A stretch of DNA of 64,000 bases from Boletus sp. NGJ (Eukaryota; Basidiomycota; Agaricomycetes; Boletales; Boletaceae). The notes under the pieces were generated by a model, which made no database searches, was not told the origin of the DNA, and was given only the letters and a program-made list of their open reading frames with translations. The translations under genes were made by a program, and so were the position numbers. The stretch is from contig JAGTXK010000050.1 in the NCBI GenBank assembly GCA_019096195.1, forward strand, positions 372,001 through 436,000. Reading direction: 5' to 3'. Numbering within the stretch: the stretch's first letter is position 1; each line of letters starts with the position of its first letter. This document shows positions 45,331 through 57,101 of this stretch, piece after piece.

Positions 45331-47586
45331 ATGTCGCTTGTCACTCCTTCAGAGCCCCAAGTTCACTTTGCTGATTTGACCGACAAGAAGCAGAATGGCG
45401 ACTCCACGTCGGACTCTATACCGCCTATGAAGATCGGCAAGTCTACGGCCCTCATTGCGACAGTGCGGGAGGACGAGCCTCTGGTCACCAGGAAGGAGCT
45501 CTGGAGCTACTATCGTGCGTCATCCCCTCTCAACTTCCACGCATTTTCTTTTCTAACGGACGTTAGTTTATTACAACGGCGACAACGTGAGGTCTCATTG
45601 CGTCTCGTGTGAACTTTCACATCCATCTTGTTCTATAGGGTGTCGGTCCTCTCGGTTATACCCAGACGTTGTTCCAAAGCCTGGCTACTGCCGCTGGCTA
45701 CGACCCAACTATTGGTCCAGGCTCGTCCTGTCTTTCCAATACCGCCTCGGGCCAATGTGTCCTCCCTTGGATGGGCGGTACTAAATCCATCGCGAGCGTC
45801 GTTCTCGTTGCCAATGGAATCAGCTTTGCTATCATGACGGCCATATTCACGACGATCGGCTCGGCGGGTGACTATGGTACCTTCGGTCGCTGGCTCTTGT
45901 TCACTGTAACGGTCATCTGCTGGGCTGCACAGTATGCTTGTATGACACTCACGTGTACGTGCAGTCTGTATGGATGGATGGGTGTTGTTGTGCACTGAAC
46001 GATATCATTTAGCTCCGGATCGCTGGAAACTTGCGATGGGGCTTTATATTGTTGGATTCGTCTCCTACGGAGCAACACTGGTTTTCTACGCTGCTGCATT
46101 CCCCCGTCTCGCCCGGAATACCCCTCACTCTCGCAATCTACGTGAAAGGTACGAGAATGGTGATATTTCCGTCGAGGAATACGAGAGGGAAGAGTCTCTC
46201 GAGAAGAATATGATCAGTAATATCTCCACGGTGGGGTCGGGAATATGCTCGACCTGTCACTCTAGGCTCATTCTTGTGCATCAGGTGCACAGTAACATTG
46301 GTTATATCGTCACGCTTCTATTGAACCTGGCTCTCCTCCTTCCACCGAAGACGGCGAATGACCCCAAGGTTGACAACTACACACTCGCCCTGTGCGTTCC
46401 TTGTCCCCTGCAAAGGTAACTTATTCATCACTCAGTCTGCGATAGGGATAACTCGTATTGGGTTCTGCTTGGAATTTGGTGGTGTATGTGTTCATCATCG
46501 AGAGATTCATAGGTTACTGATCATGATCTAGTCATATACCAGTCGCCTCGCCCGGGACCTCCTCTACCCAAAGGCGAGAGTTACCTAACCATAGGATGGA
46601 AGCAGGTAACCAAGTGGTTTTACGGCCAAAAACGTGGCATGACTACATCAAGTTTAGATTTGGGCAGCTTTCAAGACCTATAAATACCTGCCATATACCT
46701 TTGTGTATCTTTTCGCTTTTTTCCTCTTGGCAGATGCAAGTACTCCTTCCTCTAAACTCGTTAACTCGACTGAACCCGAGTCCTTTAGGGACTCAATACC
46801 ACTGGCACCCTGGTGTCCATCTGTCAGAATAACAAATTCAGCTTCTCGTTCTTGCAGAATACGTATCTAGGTTTGTCGCAGGCCATCACTTCGACCATCA
46901 GTACCCTTGGTTTCTGGTACATCCAACGCTACTGGAAAATCAGTACGAAGAAAATGGTTTGCTCGACTATTGTTCTGTGGTCGTAACATCCTGATTATTA
47001 CCGTAGTTTGTTGTCACCAACATCGTGACGATTTTGATTCCACTTTGGGGTATGATTGGTATATGGACCGACAAGTTTGGGTAAGTCCCCATCACACTTC
47101 CTTTGTGTGCAGCGGATAGCTGACAGGTTCCACTCAAGGTTCCACAATGTGTGGGAGTTCTGGTAAGAAAGCTTTGGAGTACTTTCGCGCGTTTTGCTGA
47201 TTGAATCCAGGGCGTACAATATCGTGTTCGGTTTATTCCAAGCGCCGTACTACGCCTTCTCGCAAACAATGATGGCTGAGCTTAGTCCGCCCGGGTTTGA
47301 CAATATGGTACGTTGTCAACACTTCATCTGTTTTCTCTCCGCTTGGCCTCGATGTCGACCAGTGCACTCGTAGTTCTTCGGCCTGTTCGGTCTTTCCAAC
47401 CGCGCTTCGTCCATGGTTGGGCCCTACGTTGTCCAGGCCATCATCGACAAGACGCATGATAATTGGCAAGGGTTCCCGTTCCTGTTTGCGATCTGCACAA
47501 CCGCATCTCTAGTCATATGGTTTGGTGTTGATATCGCCAAAGGGAGACGGGATGCTGTGAGATGGGCGGCGGCGCAGCGCGGTTGA
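45331..47586 (+). CDS. ATG22: ATG22-like vacuolar amino-acid effluxer
   Basis: MFS-type protein of the vacuole membrane that in yeast exports amino acids released by autophagy. Thirteen exons: 45331-45514, 45567-45586, 45639-45954, 46013-46230, 46285-46391, 46446-46483, 46532-46605, 46676-46735, 46789-46956, 47007-47080, 47139-47162, 47211-47307 and 47374-47586; 530 residues. Family blocks: VTRKELWSYYLYYNGDNGVG, WAAQYACMTLTSPDRWKLAM, VHSNIGYIVTLLLNLALLLP, SYWVLLGIWWFIYQSPRPG, YKYLPYTFVYLFAFFLLADG and SQTMMAELSPPGFDNMFFG. Exons 2 (20 nt) and 11 (24 nt) are very short. Intron 8 has a GC donor (GCAAGT) that phase and sequence both require. Confidence 0.92.
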
Positions 47587-47751
47587 ATTGCTAAATGTTT
47601 TTGGAGAGTAATGACTTGAAGTTTGAACGACTTGACGTACATAGGCATTGGCAATCCGACTAAGTTTGTAGGCACGTGACCAACACTTGGCAGCAATTTA
47701 CAGTTGAGCTCACCACTGACGACGTCCTCGACGCCTTAGCTTCCAACCGTC

Positions 47752-49277
47752 ATGTCAAAAAGAGGCACGTCTCCTCCCGGAGATGGCCAGCTCGTGAAAC
47801 GAGCTCGTTCAAACACGCCACCGCGAAACCAGCTCGTCATCTCATCCGGCGACGATCGCCAAAAGGGCCTCGTTCGCAGCGTCAAACGCACGAGCAATCT
47901 CGAGGCGCCCATCATCAGCTTGAGTGGGGCCCATTCGGTGAGTGGGGGTGATACATTGCGTGTCGCTTGGGGAGCTCATGCATGTTCATGCCAAGGCCGA
48001 GATATTGAGTTGTCGATTCGATCCTACCGGACAAAATATTGCAGCCTGTTCGGCCGATAGAAGCGTTTGTGCGTCCCATCTCCCCTCTCGCTCGCCGCGT
48101 TCGTCTTGACCTGATGCACTCTCCCTCATCACGCTTTCTCGGGTGCACCTTTTTGTCGTTGTCGTTTGAACAGCACTCTGGCGGACGTATGCTCCAAACA
48201 CCAACTATGGACTCTTGTCCAGCCTCCACAAAGCACCCATCCTCGACCTCCAATGGTCTCTTTACTCGCCTGTTCTCTACACTGTCTCTGCAGACCACGT
48301 CCTAAACCTCACTGACGTCACTACTGGTCAACGTATCAAAAAAATCCGTGCACACCGTGGAATCATCAACGCCCTCGACCGGACGATGGCAGGTGGGGCA
48401 GGAATTGAACTCGTCGCGACGGGCTCGGACGATGGGACGGTGAGGGTATGGGATGGGGAGGGGAGCAAGCAGAGCGTGGCGGTGTGGGAGGTGGGGTGTC
48501 CTGTGACGGGGGTGTGCTGGAGTGCGGATGGGCAACATGTCTATGTGGCGGCGTTGGATAACGAGATTCATGTACGTGTATTTTCTTTTTTCTTCGTCTC
48601 TTTGTTTTTTTTTTTTTTGGCGGGGCTGTTATCGAACATCACACTTTACATTTCTGCATGCGGCACTGGAACGCTAAACGGGTTGGATTCTTCGGACAGG
48701 TGTATGACGTACGGAAAAACGAAGAGGTGTATACGCTCACGGGACACACCGATACTCCCACTTCGCTAGCACTCTCGCCAAATGGATCCTACCTCCTCTC
48801 GCCCTCTTTCTCCTCGCACACCATCATCCACGACGTCCGTCCCTTCTCCCCATCTCCAGCCCGGATCCACCGCGTGCTCCATGGCGCACCCGCAGGGTTC
48901 GAAAACACCTTGTTGAAAGGGGCGTGGAGCAAGGAGGACGATGGCCGGCGGGTCGCGGTGGGTGGTGCGGATCGGATGGCGTGTATCTGGGAGGTCGAGA
49001 ACGGGCGGGTGTTGTACAAGGTTTGTCCATGTCTTATATTTTCTTTCCCCCCCCTGGACACGCGTATTGACTGCCGCTGCGCATGTATAGCTTCCCGGAC
49101 ACAAGGGGACCGTGACGTCGGTCGATTTCCATCCAAAAGAACCAATCAGTGAGTGATCTTGATTTTTTTATTGTTGGTATGCGAGTCGCTGCTCATGCGG
49201 CTTGACTGGCAGTTTTGACGGGAAGCAAAGATGCAACGATGTTGATGGGAGAGATAGAACAGAGTTTGGTGATATAA
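47752..49277 (+). CDS. SNRNP40: U5 snRNP 40-kDa WD40 protein
   Basis: WD-repeat protein of the U5 snRNP and spliceosome that contacts Prp8. Exons 47752-47937, 47996-48068, 48174-48571, 48700-49020, 49091-49148 and 49213-49277 give 366 residues, the family length. Seven WD-like units can be followed, e.g. EILSCRFDPTGQNIAACSAD, APILDLQWSLYSPVLYTVSAD, LVATGSDDGTVRVWD, VTGVCWSADGQHVYVAALD, LALSPNGSYLLS, RVAVGGADRMACIWE and the end LTGSKDATMLMGE. The N-terminus has the usual KRGTSPPGDGQLVKRAR-type basic leader. The assignment over other WD40 proteins rests on this leader and repeat order. Confidence 0.88.
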
Positions 49278-49386
49278 CACTGTATATCTTTTTTTTCTCT
49301 GTTGTCGTGTCCCTCGAATGCTGAGCTTTGTAGCCCAAGCTTGACCGGAGCGAGATTATATTATCGCAGTGTGGTTGCCACAGTGT

Positions 49387-51576
49387 TTACGTATTCACCG
49401 TGGCCTCTATACATGCTGCCACCTTTTGGGCTACATCTAGTTCCAAATGGCACCGTTTCGTCAAGATACGCGTCAAGTCTTTGTTCCTCGGCAACGCGAA
49501 ACCTAGAAGTGTACTCAAACCATCCAACAGCCAACCGAGCCACGTCTCCGACGGCATCGAGAACTTGCCTTGGTCAGCATACTGCCATAGCAGATCCTGG
49601 ACCGCATTCCTCGATTCGGCATACTTGGAATGACCTTCCAGCGTGGTGATACACGCATGGCCACCGACATGGATCCCGTTCCTTTCCAGCATTTTGACGT
49701 TGCGTTGCCACCACTCCTCCATCACCAGTTCTCGCTCAAGGTGCGTGACCGCCAAGGCAATCGGAACCTGTTTCTTGCCAAGCACCTCGTAAAAGAGGCG
49801 ATAGTTGCTCTGCATGGTCGTCGTCACCCTGTTTCCGCGTACGCAAAACAGAAAGAGACTGATTCCGCCCGAGGCGTTCAACCGCCGTATCAGCTGCGTT
49901 GCTTTCTCGATCGCACCCATGTACCCGTTCGTCCCTCTCTCCGGTTCCTCCAATCCGACGGTATCCCAGAGTCGGATCGTCGCCGCGCCGAGCTGGAACT
50001 GATACTCTGTCGACGCGAGGGTGCATGCAATACTGTCGGGCGAGACGTCGGCGACGTGCCACCCCGCGAGGAGATTGACAAGCGAGCTTTTGCCGACGCC
50101 GGTTTCCCCGAAGAGGATGACATGGAGGTCTTGAGCCGGGGCGCTACGTGGGGTGAGGGCGTGGTCGATGATGAGATCACGGACGAGACGTTGGCACTCG
50201 TCGCGACGCCCCGGGGTCGGAGGGTGCGCGTCGTCGGAAAGGGTGGTGATGCAGGCGTGCGCGGCGAATGTCATGCGGAGATCTGACAATGCATCCGCGT
50301 TAGTGTGCCACCATTGGTCCATGGCGACGAGGACGTCGCGTGCGTTTGAGAGGCGTTCGAGCTCGGTGATGACGGCGATGATGGGGGTGTCGGGGGAGAC
50401 GTGGTCGCGGAGCGCGGAGATCGTGTCGTAGGTCTGTTTCATGCTCTTCGTGATCCGCCGGCCGCCTCGAAAACAGACGATGAGGAGGTGCACGCCCGCG
50501 CCCCGACCGAGTTCTGTGAGGAGGGATCGCAGGGCGTTGTGTGCATGTTTTGAGGACGTGCTCCCGAGCGGGCCATCGCCCAGCCCGGGGGTGTCCCAGA
50601 GACGGAAGGTTTGCGTTTGCAAGAGGTTCCAGTCGTGATAGCTCGTGCCGGCGGTGACGGCGCACACGTCGTTCGCCGCGACAGCGCTGTCTGTGCCAAC
50701 CACCAGATTAACGGTGGAGCTTTTTCCGACGCCTGTTTCGCCCACGATGACGATGTTGCTGGTGAGCTTGAGTGAGAGACTGGACAAGGCGTTTGATATC
50801 CGCATGGACTCGCCAAACGCGGCCAGTGGAAGGGAGCAATCGATGAAAAGGTTCCGCGCGAGTCGTTGGCACGCGGCACGGCGACCTAGCATTTCGGGAT
50901 AACAGTTATCGGGGAGGGTTGTGAGGCAAGCATGACCGCAAAACGTCATGTCAAAGGCAGCGAGAACGCTCTCGTTGTGTGTCCACCATTCTTCCATGGA
51001 GGATACGATGTTGAATGCATTGCATTGTTTCTCCAGTTCGGTGATGACAGCCACGACGGGGATTTGCGGGGACACTTGGTTCCGAATGCGGAGGATGACC
51101 CCGTACGTCTGTTTCATGTCCATTGTGATTCTCGCGATCCCGCGCATGCACACGACGAGGAGGTGCACCCCGCCTTCCTTGCCGAGTTCCCTCAGGAGGG
51201 AGCGCAACGCATGTTGTGCAGCCTTGGGCGAGACAGTCCCGAACGATCCCTCGCCCAGACCGGGTGTATCCCACAGCCTAAACGCATGCGTCTGGGCCTC
51301 TGTTTCCCATGTGTGACAAGTCGGGCGGGTGGTGACGCCGCAGACGTCGTTGGCGGTGTCTGCGGTATCTGAGCCTGTGACGAGGTTGATGAAGGAACTT
51401 TTCCCAACGCCAGTTTTGCCTGCAACGACGACGTTGCGGGGTAAGAGGTGTGACGAGATGCTTGGTGAGGGAAAGAAGGGCAGGTAAAGTCAGTCCCTTT
51501 TGCACTGTGATACAAGATTACGTGACAAGGGTTGGAAGAGCGGTCCTTACTTTGATTGGCCGTCTGATTTGGCCAT
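49387..51576 (-). CDS. Protein with three tandem AIG1/TrmE-like GTPase domains
   Basis: Exons 51576-51551 and 51460-49387 (minus) give 699 residues. Three P-loops are seen: AGKTGVGKSS (about residue 22), VGETGVGKSS (about 248) and FGETGVGKSS (about 459), each followed by a G3-like WDTPGLG or WDTVGLE about 55-60 residues later and by AVITELE, AVITELE or AVTHLE where the G4 NKxD motif is expected. Each unit ends with a similar block (GHACLTTL, AHACITTL, GHACITTL). Units 1 and 2 are more alike than unit 3, so the gene grew by internal duplication. No membrane segment except a weakly hydrophobic stretch near the end (WLLDGLSTLLGFAL). Function unknown; related single-domain GTPases are frequent in Agaricomycetes. 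Confidence 0.87.
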
Positions 51577-52869
51577 CGATGAGCGTGTTGGCGGTTGGTT
51601 CTGAGGTGCGACGGACATGGCAAGAAGCTAGTAGAATAAGAGCCGTCGAGTGGACTCAAAGTTCGTAAAGGATACCTTCATCGTGCAGGGTGGTGCAACT
51701 AAGAGAAGGAAAAGGATTCCAGGCCTAGATACTGCATGGCCACCTCGTTGGCCGCAAAGGCGACTTCTTCAGATGGTAAGTAATGTCTTTAGATATGATA
51801 TCGCAATCGCTGACGATGGGGGTCATGCTTGAAATTTAGTGTCGGCATCGTTGAGTCGGACATTGATATTGATCCTGATCGGCAACAATGGCGATAAGGT
51901 CTGTCATGCGCAGCAGCCTGTTCTGTTCAAGTTAGCTTCGAAAGTGTTCCCCCGACCCGCGGAGTAACGGAGGTATGGGTCCATCTTTCCTTTGAAGTTC
52001 GCACTGATCGCGAGCCTTGCCAAAAACATAACATGTTACAGTTTCAAGGAAATGGTATCTCGCGCCAGTATCATGATGTTTCAAAACACACATGATCGCA
52101 TTCACTAGCTTGCACAGGTAACAAGTACCAGGACTCCGCTCAATTACTACTTCTCGAACTCGTGCCTGGGCTATATTGTTGTAGGGCCGTAGGCGCGGTT
52201 TATTGCGACAACACTACACCAAGTATCTCATAATGCACAAGTGATGTATTATATGGTGAAAGGTGAGTTTGTACATCCAAATGTCTTGCTCTGCATGAAT
52301 GGCTCAGGTACTAGATCCGTATATTATTCGAGTGCGAGCGAGCACCGGGTGTTTTACTGACACTTGCCAGCTGAAGTCAGTCGAAACTCCGTGGTCCTGG
52401 TGAAACAACAACGTGCAGCATCGACGCCTCCACCGTTACCAGCGAAAATGCACTCCCGGGCCAAGAACCCTACAAACAATCCCTCGGTGACCCCATCAGC
52501 GGCGAAACCAAAACCAGAGGCAGCCGGGCCTCCCGGATCGTATGGACAGAAATCTCCATTGTGCCCAACGCACAGCAGCCAGACGTCGTCCCGTTTAAGC
52601 TCATCCACTGAATCCCTTGGCTGCCCTTGCCACGCTTTTGTAGATATGTTGAACGGGCGCGGAACGATCCGTGGCGCTTGCTCTTCGACAAGTGTGTTTC
52701 TGATATTCCCAACCCTCTCCATACCGAACTGTCATTTTTTTTTTTTGGTGAGAGCCCCCTCCTTGCCATAGACTTCCTTCCGTCCATCCTCCCAGGTCTA
52801 AGTGCTTTGAGAAGTTGCATCACCTTATCTCGCTTGCAACATCGCCGACACCTACACATCCCACCACTT
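51577..52869. other. 1.3-kb region without a confident gene
   Basis: Open frames on the minus strand (52354-52722 and 52470-52859) show no family similarity and have no convincing splice links. The segment 51840-52330 looks non-coding. Confidence 0.45.
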
Positions 52870-53304
52870 TTACATCATTAACGGGGAGGATGTGGAACAA
52901 CTGGAATAGTCCGTCGAGTCGTCGTTGGGTCCAGAAGGGAACGGCAAGTCGGGAATCGGAAGGGACGCAGACTTCCCCATCATGTCTTCCACAGCGGTCC
53001 AGTGTTCCCGGATCTGCCCTGCCCGTTTTCGCCCGTTTCCATAAGTTGGTTCGCAAAAAAAGGAAGAAGATTCAAGCCTCGCTCGCTCGCTCTTCTGCCC
53101 CTCATAGATACGACCAGCATTGTCGGAGGATGGCAGTCCCATGAGAATGCGCGCATCGCGCGTCGAGAGTTGGTTGGGATTCTCCCGCTGCACAGCCTGT
53201 TGCGTCGCGGCCCGAGCCGTGGGTGAAGGTGGTCTTCGAGCTGGGTTCACCGCTTGTGCTACCGTGCCAGGCGGTATGGTCAAGGTGCGGTTGGAACATT
53301 GCAT
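52870..53304 (-). CDS. Hypothetical protein
   Basis: Open frame of 144 residues starting MQCSNRTLTIPPGTV. It is Ser/Pro/Arg-rich with a middle part QLSTRDARILMGLPSSDNAG and an acidic/Ser end. Reading-frame composition looks protein-like, and it ends in a clean stop, but I recognise no domain and cannot tell whether more exons belong to it. It could be spurious. Confidence 0.3.
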   Translation of the reverse strand: MQCSNRTLTIPPGTVAQAVNPARRPPSPTARAATQQAVQRENPNQLSTRDARILMGLPSSDNAGRIYEGQKSERARLESSSFFCEPTYGNGRKRAGQIREHWTAVEDMMGKSASLPIPDLPFPSGPNDDSTDYSSCSTSSPLMM

Positions 53305-53673
53305 TGACAGAAGACATCACAGTTTCTGTGAAAGCGCGTGAGTATGGCGTCGCTCGCGACGCCGCAGAAAGAGCACCCACTCGAGTAGCCTCTGCCGATG
53401 GTGACCTTCATGATGGCCTACCCTCGACGGCTTGTTGTAACTGAACACACGCTTATCTCGTGGAGGATACGGAATCCATAGCGTTCTCGTCCGCAGCCAC
53501 CTTGTGATCTCATCACTATATTGCAACTGCGCTTTGATCATCATCTGAATAACACTAACATATCACAGTCGTTGAATTTTAGAGGATGCTACCACATGGA
53601 TATACACATATAAGACCAACAGACAAACTACAGATTCGGAATCATTTTTGCTCGACACGAACAGTTTTTATTT
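53305..53673. other. Spacer before MFS-D
   Basis: About 370 bases, nothing recognised. The right arm of the inverted duplication ends near its right edge. Confidence 0.45.
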
Positions 53674-55866
53674 TTATTCCATGGTACCATACGTCTCAGT
53701 TCCCCCGTGTTCACGCATTATCTCAATCCCACCATGGCTGAATGCCTCCCGATCATCCTCATACACTGTTGAGGTATCCATGAGAACACTGAATCCTATC
53801 TCTCCGAGAGCATTGGCACACTTACAGAATGCCAGCTCCTCGAGTGTGCGTCCCGATGTCTCGGGAAACATAAGGTAGACGAACACGACCTGGAAGGCAT
53901 TCCACACACAGTATCTATCGTCTTTCAGCACTTGTCCGTGTGCGTCTACAAAGGGCAGCTCACATGATGTACCATTTCCAACCTTTCGTACTTCATCAGC
54001 GCTACGTTGCAAATGAACTGAGCAGATGGGACATACCTGCGGCTTCGATGCCAATGGGATTCACGAACTGGTTGAAGAACGCCCCGCCACGGCCCCACCA
54101 CTGGAAAATTGTGATACCCCTGGCTCGTACATGGAATGGAAACAGCTCGACTAAGTATGCTGTTTAGATATCCAAGTCCATCTCGTCACCAAGACTGGCT
54201 AAAGACGACACCAATAGAGTAATCCTTACTGTAAGTCAAGGCGGTGAACGCCAGGTTGTAGGCTGGGCTATACAAGAAGATAAGACTATATAACGTGTGG
54301 TCAGAATGTACAGCACAGCATTCTCAGTGAACCTGAATACTCACGCAAGCACTGCTTGAGCAGAGACATTGCTGTGAGTGAGCGTATACTTTGCACTAGC
54401 TATGGTCCAAGCGGTAAATACAACAAAGATAGTGATAGTACACGCCTACAGAAAGGTTAGAAGAATGGTATCAGAAGTAGCGCACATCCATATTACTTAC
54501 TAGATACATCCTACGTCGAGGATATTGAGGCGCTATCAACGCAGAAACCGTCCCGCTAACGAGGCTCCAAACAATTCTGGCAAAATTGATCATGTTCTTC
54601 GTCCGGTTGTCGTGAATGCCAATGCTATCTAAGACCAGGGCAAGGTAGAGTCTTCCAGCAGGATAAGCAGACATTCCAACAGACCGAAATCAATCGCAGA
54701 GCTTACGAAATTAATCCAATTCCACACCACTCGGTGAACAGACCGAGGAAGGATGCAACGATGACCCGTTTTCGCATTCCCGGCGTTGAAAATATCCCCT
54801 TCCGATTGATCCGAGCAATCTTCAGTTCTGCTTCGAGTGTCTGCTCAATCTGAGCGAACTCCGCCTTGACAAACTCCGAATTTTCATCCCCCTCCGCATG
54901 GTATTTCACAAGAATGGCATGCGCTTCATTCCCTCTTCCTTTTGATACGAGCCAGCGAGGAGACTCTGGGAGGAACCAAATGAAGCAGACTTGAAGCAGA
55001 CTAGGTAGTACTTGAAGGAACGATGGAATTGTCCAGCCCCAATTGTTGGGCATGGCAAACGTCCAGAGGGTCACCCCAGCAGCAACTACAGCACCTATGA
55101 GGAATCAGCTCACAACATCCCCCTTGTAGACGAACACAGTTTCAATTTACCAATGTCCCAAGAATTATTGTAAAGAGAACCCATAACCGCTCGCTCCTTG
55201 GGATGTGAGAGTTCTGCATATAGCTTAATCACTAATAATCAAGTCAAAACCACTTTGTCATACCTCCAATCAAAGAAGAGGCAGCTACAACACAGAAGAC
55301 ATTGGCGAATCCGAGGATAAAGCGAGCAACGATGAACATCGCGACTGTTGGGTTCAAGATGAGAAGCGAACTAGAGCTTTAAATATACGATCAATTACTC
55401 ACAATTCAATGCAGATCCTTGAACAATCCCCCCGATTATCGAGATAACGCCTCCAAGCAATATCGGGTATCGCCTTCCAATCTTATCGACAACGAAGGGG
55501 ACAAACGGAAGGGCAGAAACACAACCCAGAGAATACATACCAGCCATGAGACCTAACGAGGCGGAACGAGGATGATGGTAGTCTGTCTCGTCCGAATCAA
55601 ATCACTCTGACATCAACTAGGTGACCACCTTACATTCAAGCCATGAGGGCACAGCTTGTAAGCCATTGACCATGGAAGCGTCAAAACTTCTCCACGTCAG
55701 CAATCTGACACTAAGTATATGGGAACACTTACCCACTGGTCATCTCCACTCCGAGACAGGTCGGACACATCACGAGATATAAGAGGCGAAGGTTGGGTTT
55801 GCTGTACCAAGGAACTTTGTCTTGTCCTGCAAGCCGAGAAACGATTGCCTCCCTCTGCGAGTCCAT
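53674..55866 (-). CDS. MFS sugar transporter, copy D
   Basis: Thirteen exons (minus): 55866-55733, 55686-55634, 55582-55403, 55344-55264, 55213-55151, 55094-54707, 54651-54501, 54445-54345, 54285-54230, 54159-54037, 53982-53964, 53914-53826 and 53765-53674; 509 residues with consistent phases. Same motifs as copies A and B (VDKIGRRYP, FLPESPRWL, LVELFPFHVRARG, PETSGRTLEEL). It lacks the N-terminal insertion of copy A, as does copy B. A stop directly after TYGTME shortens the C-terminus by about 12 residues relative to A and B. Helix-7 region ends FTEWCGIGLIS instead of FTQWSGVGLIS. The acceptor of intron 6 is AAG here and CAG in the others. Confidence 0.9.
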
Positions 55867-57101
55867 CTCGATAGCGGTGTGAGGACCGTTGCCAGCCTAT
55901 GATATACTTTTGCAATGAAACGCGGCGGCGCGATTGTGCAAAAACGTGGATACTGGACTAGACTTGCACGGAGTGTAACTTGAATGGAATGTCTCTAGCG
56001 TCGTTCCAGCTCAGACTCGCACACAAACCTGTCCGCAACGTGTTATCTACATAGCTCTCGATAGAGTAATAGATTCTTTACGAATTATGTGCCTCGCCGT
56101 GACCCTTTGGGATGTGCCTAGACTGAAAGCCAGTGCTCGAATTTCAAGTCGTTTCAGTGACAAAACGATTGACACCAAATCAATCCCCAGTTTACACACC
56201 TCGGTCACATAACCCACCAACCGTTGCCAGCTCACGCAGTCACCGTGAGGGCGTGTTCTTTTACCTCGTGGGGTAGGCATCAACCCAGCCTGACACTGAC
56301 GGTCGTGATCAATGGAACTCGTAGCCCAACCGGCACATTCCGTGAAGCTCCGAGTTTATTACGTAGTAAAGAACGAGTGTAGTAATAGAACCAAGGCCGA
56401 GCGGAGGAAAGGTGTCACTTCCTCTGCGCCACAATGTTCATCCGTTCGTGGCCGCAATGCGTCGGTGCCAACGCGGCCGGTCGGTCTGGGTCAGAGCCAG
56501 TGAGCAGAGCTTTGCTCCGATTTTTCACTCACCCACCACACCCTTCGAGCGATAGCCAGATTCAGAGATTCCGGTCTTTGGTCATCGCTCGGGAAATGTG
56601 GATTGTCGGCTTTCAACGAATGTAGGATAAATCGTATGTACTACTCGGGCATGGTTCGTTTCCTACATCAACGCACCGACATGACAACATGCCGCTTCCA
56701 AAAAATTGAGTCTACTAACTAGCTTACTGTTGCTCCGTAGTAACATGCACGACTTATCCGGTCCCCAATTGTGGTTAAAGCATAGAGTTTCCAAGAATAA
56801 TTATACTATGATCAATAAAGTGGCCAAGACACCAAACCACGCCCATGCTCATAAGATCCTTCGACAGCTCCAATCACAAGTGGCAGGACGAGACAATGGC
56901 GCCTTCAACATGTTTCGATCACTTCACTAGTGAAACGAACTTCTGTTGTCAAGTATTCGCGGCTGAATATGGCACGTGCCAGGATCTGCAGCTGAAGACC
57001 CCCCAGGCCTGGCATGAATCCTGAAATGTTCGATAGCAAATTAGATAGTAGCTACAAACGACAAGTACTACAGCAGGGGAGCGAACGAGGATACGGAACT
57101 A
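55867..57101. other. 1.2-kb spacer MFS-D / TPR-CHAT 2
   Basis: Part from 55867 to about 56280 matches (inverted) the region upstream of MFS-B. The stretch 56290-57000 has no counterpart in the left arm that I can see and may be an insertion. No gene recognised. Confidence 0.5.
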
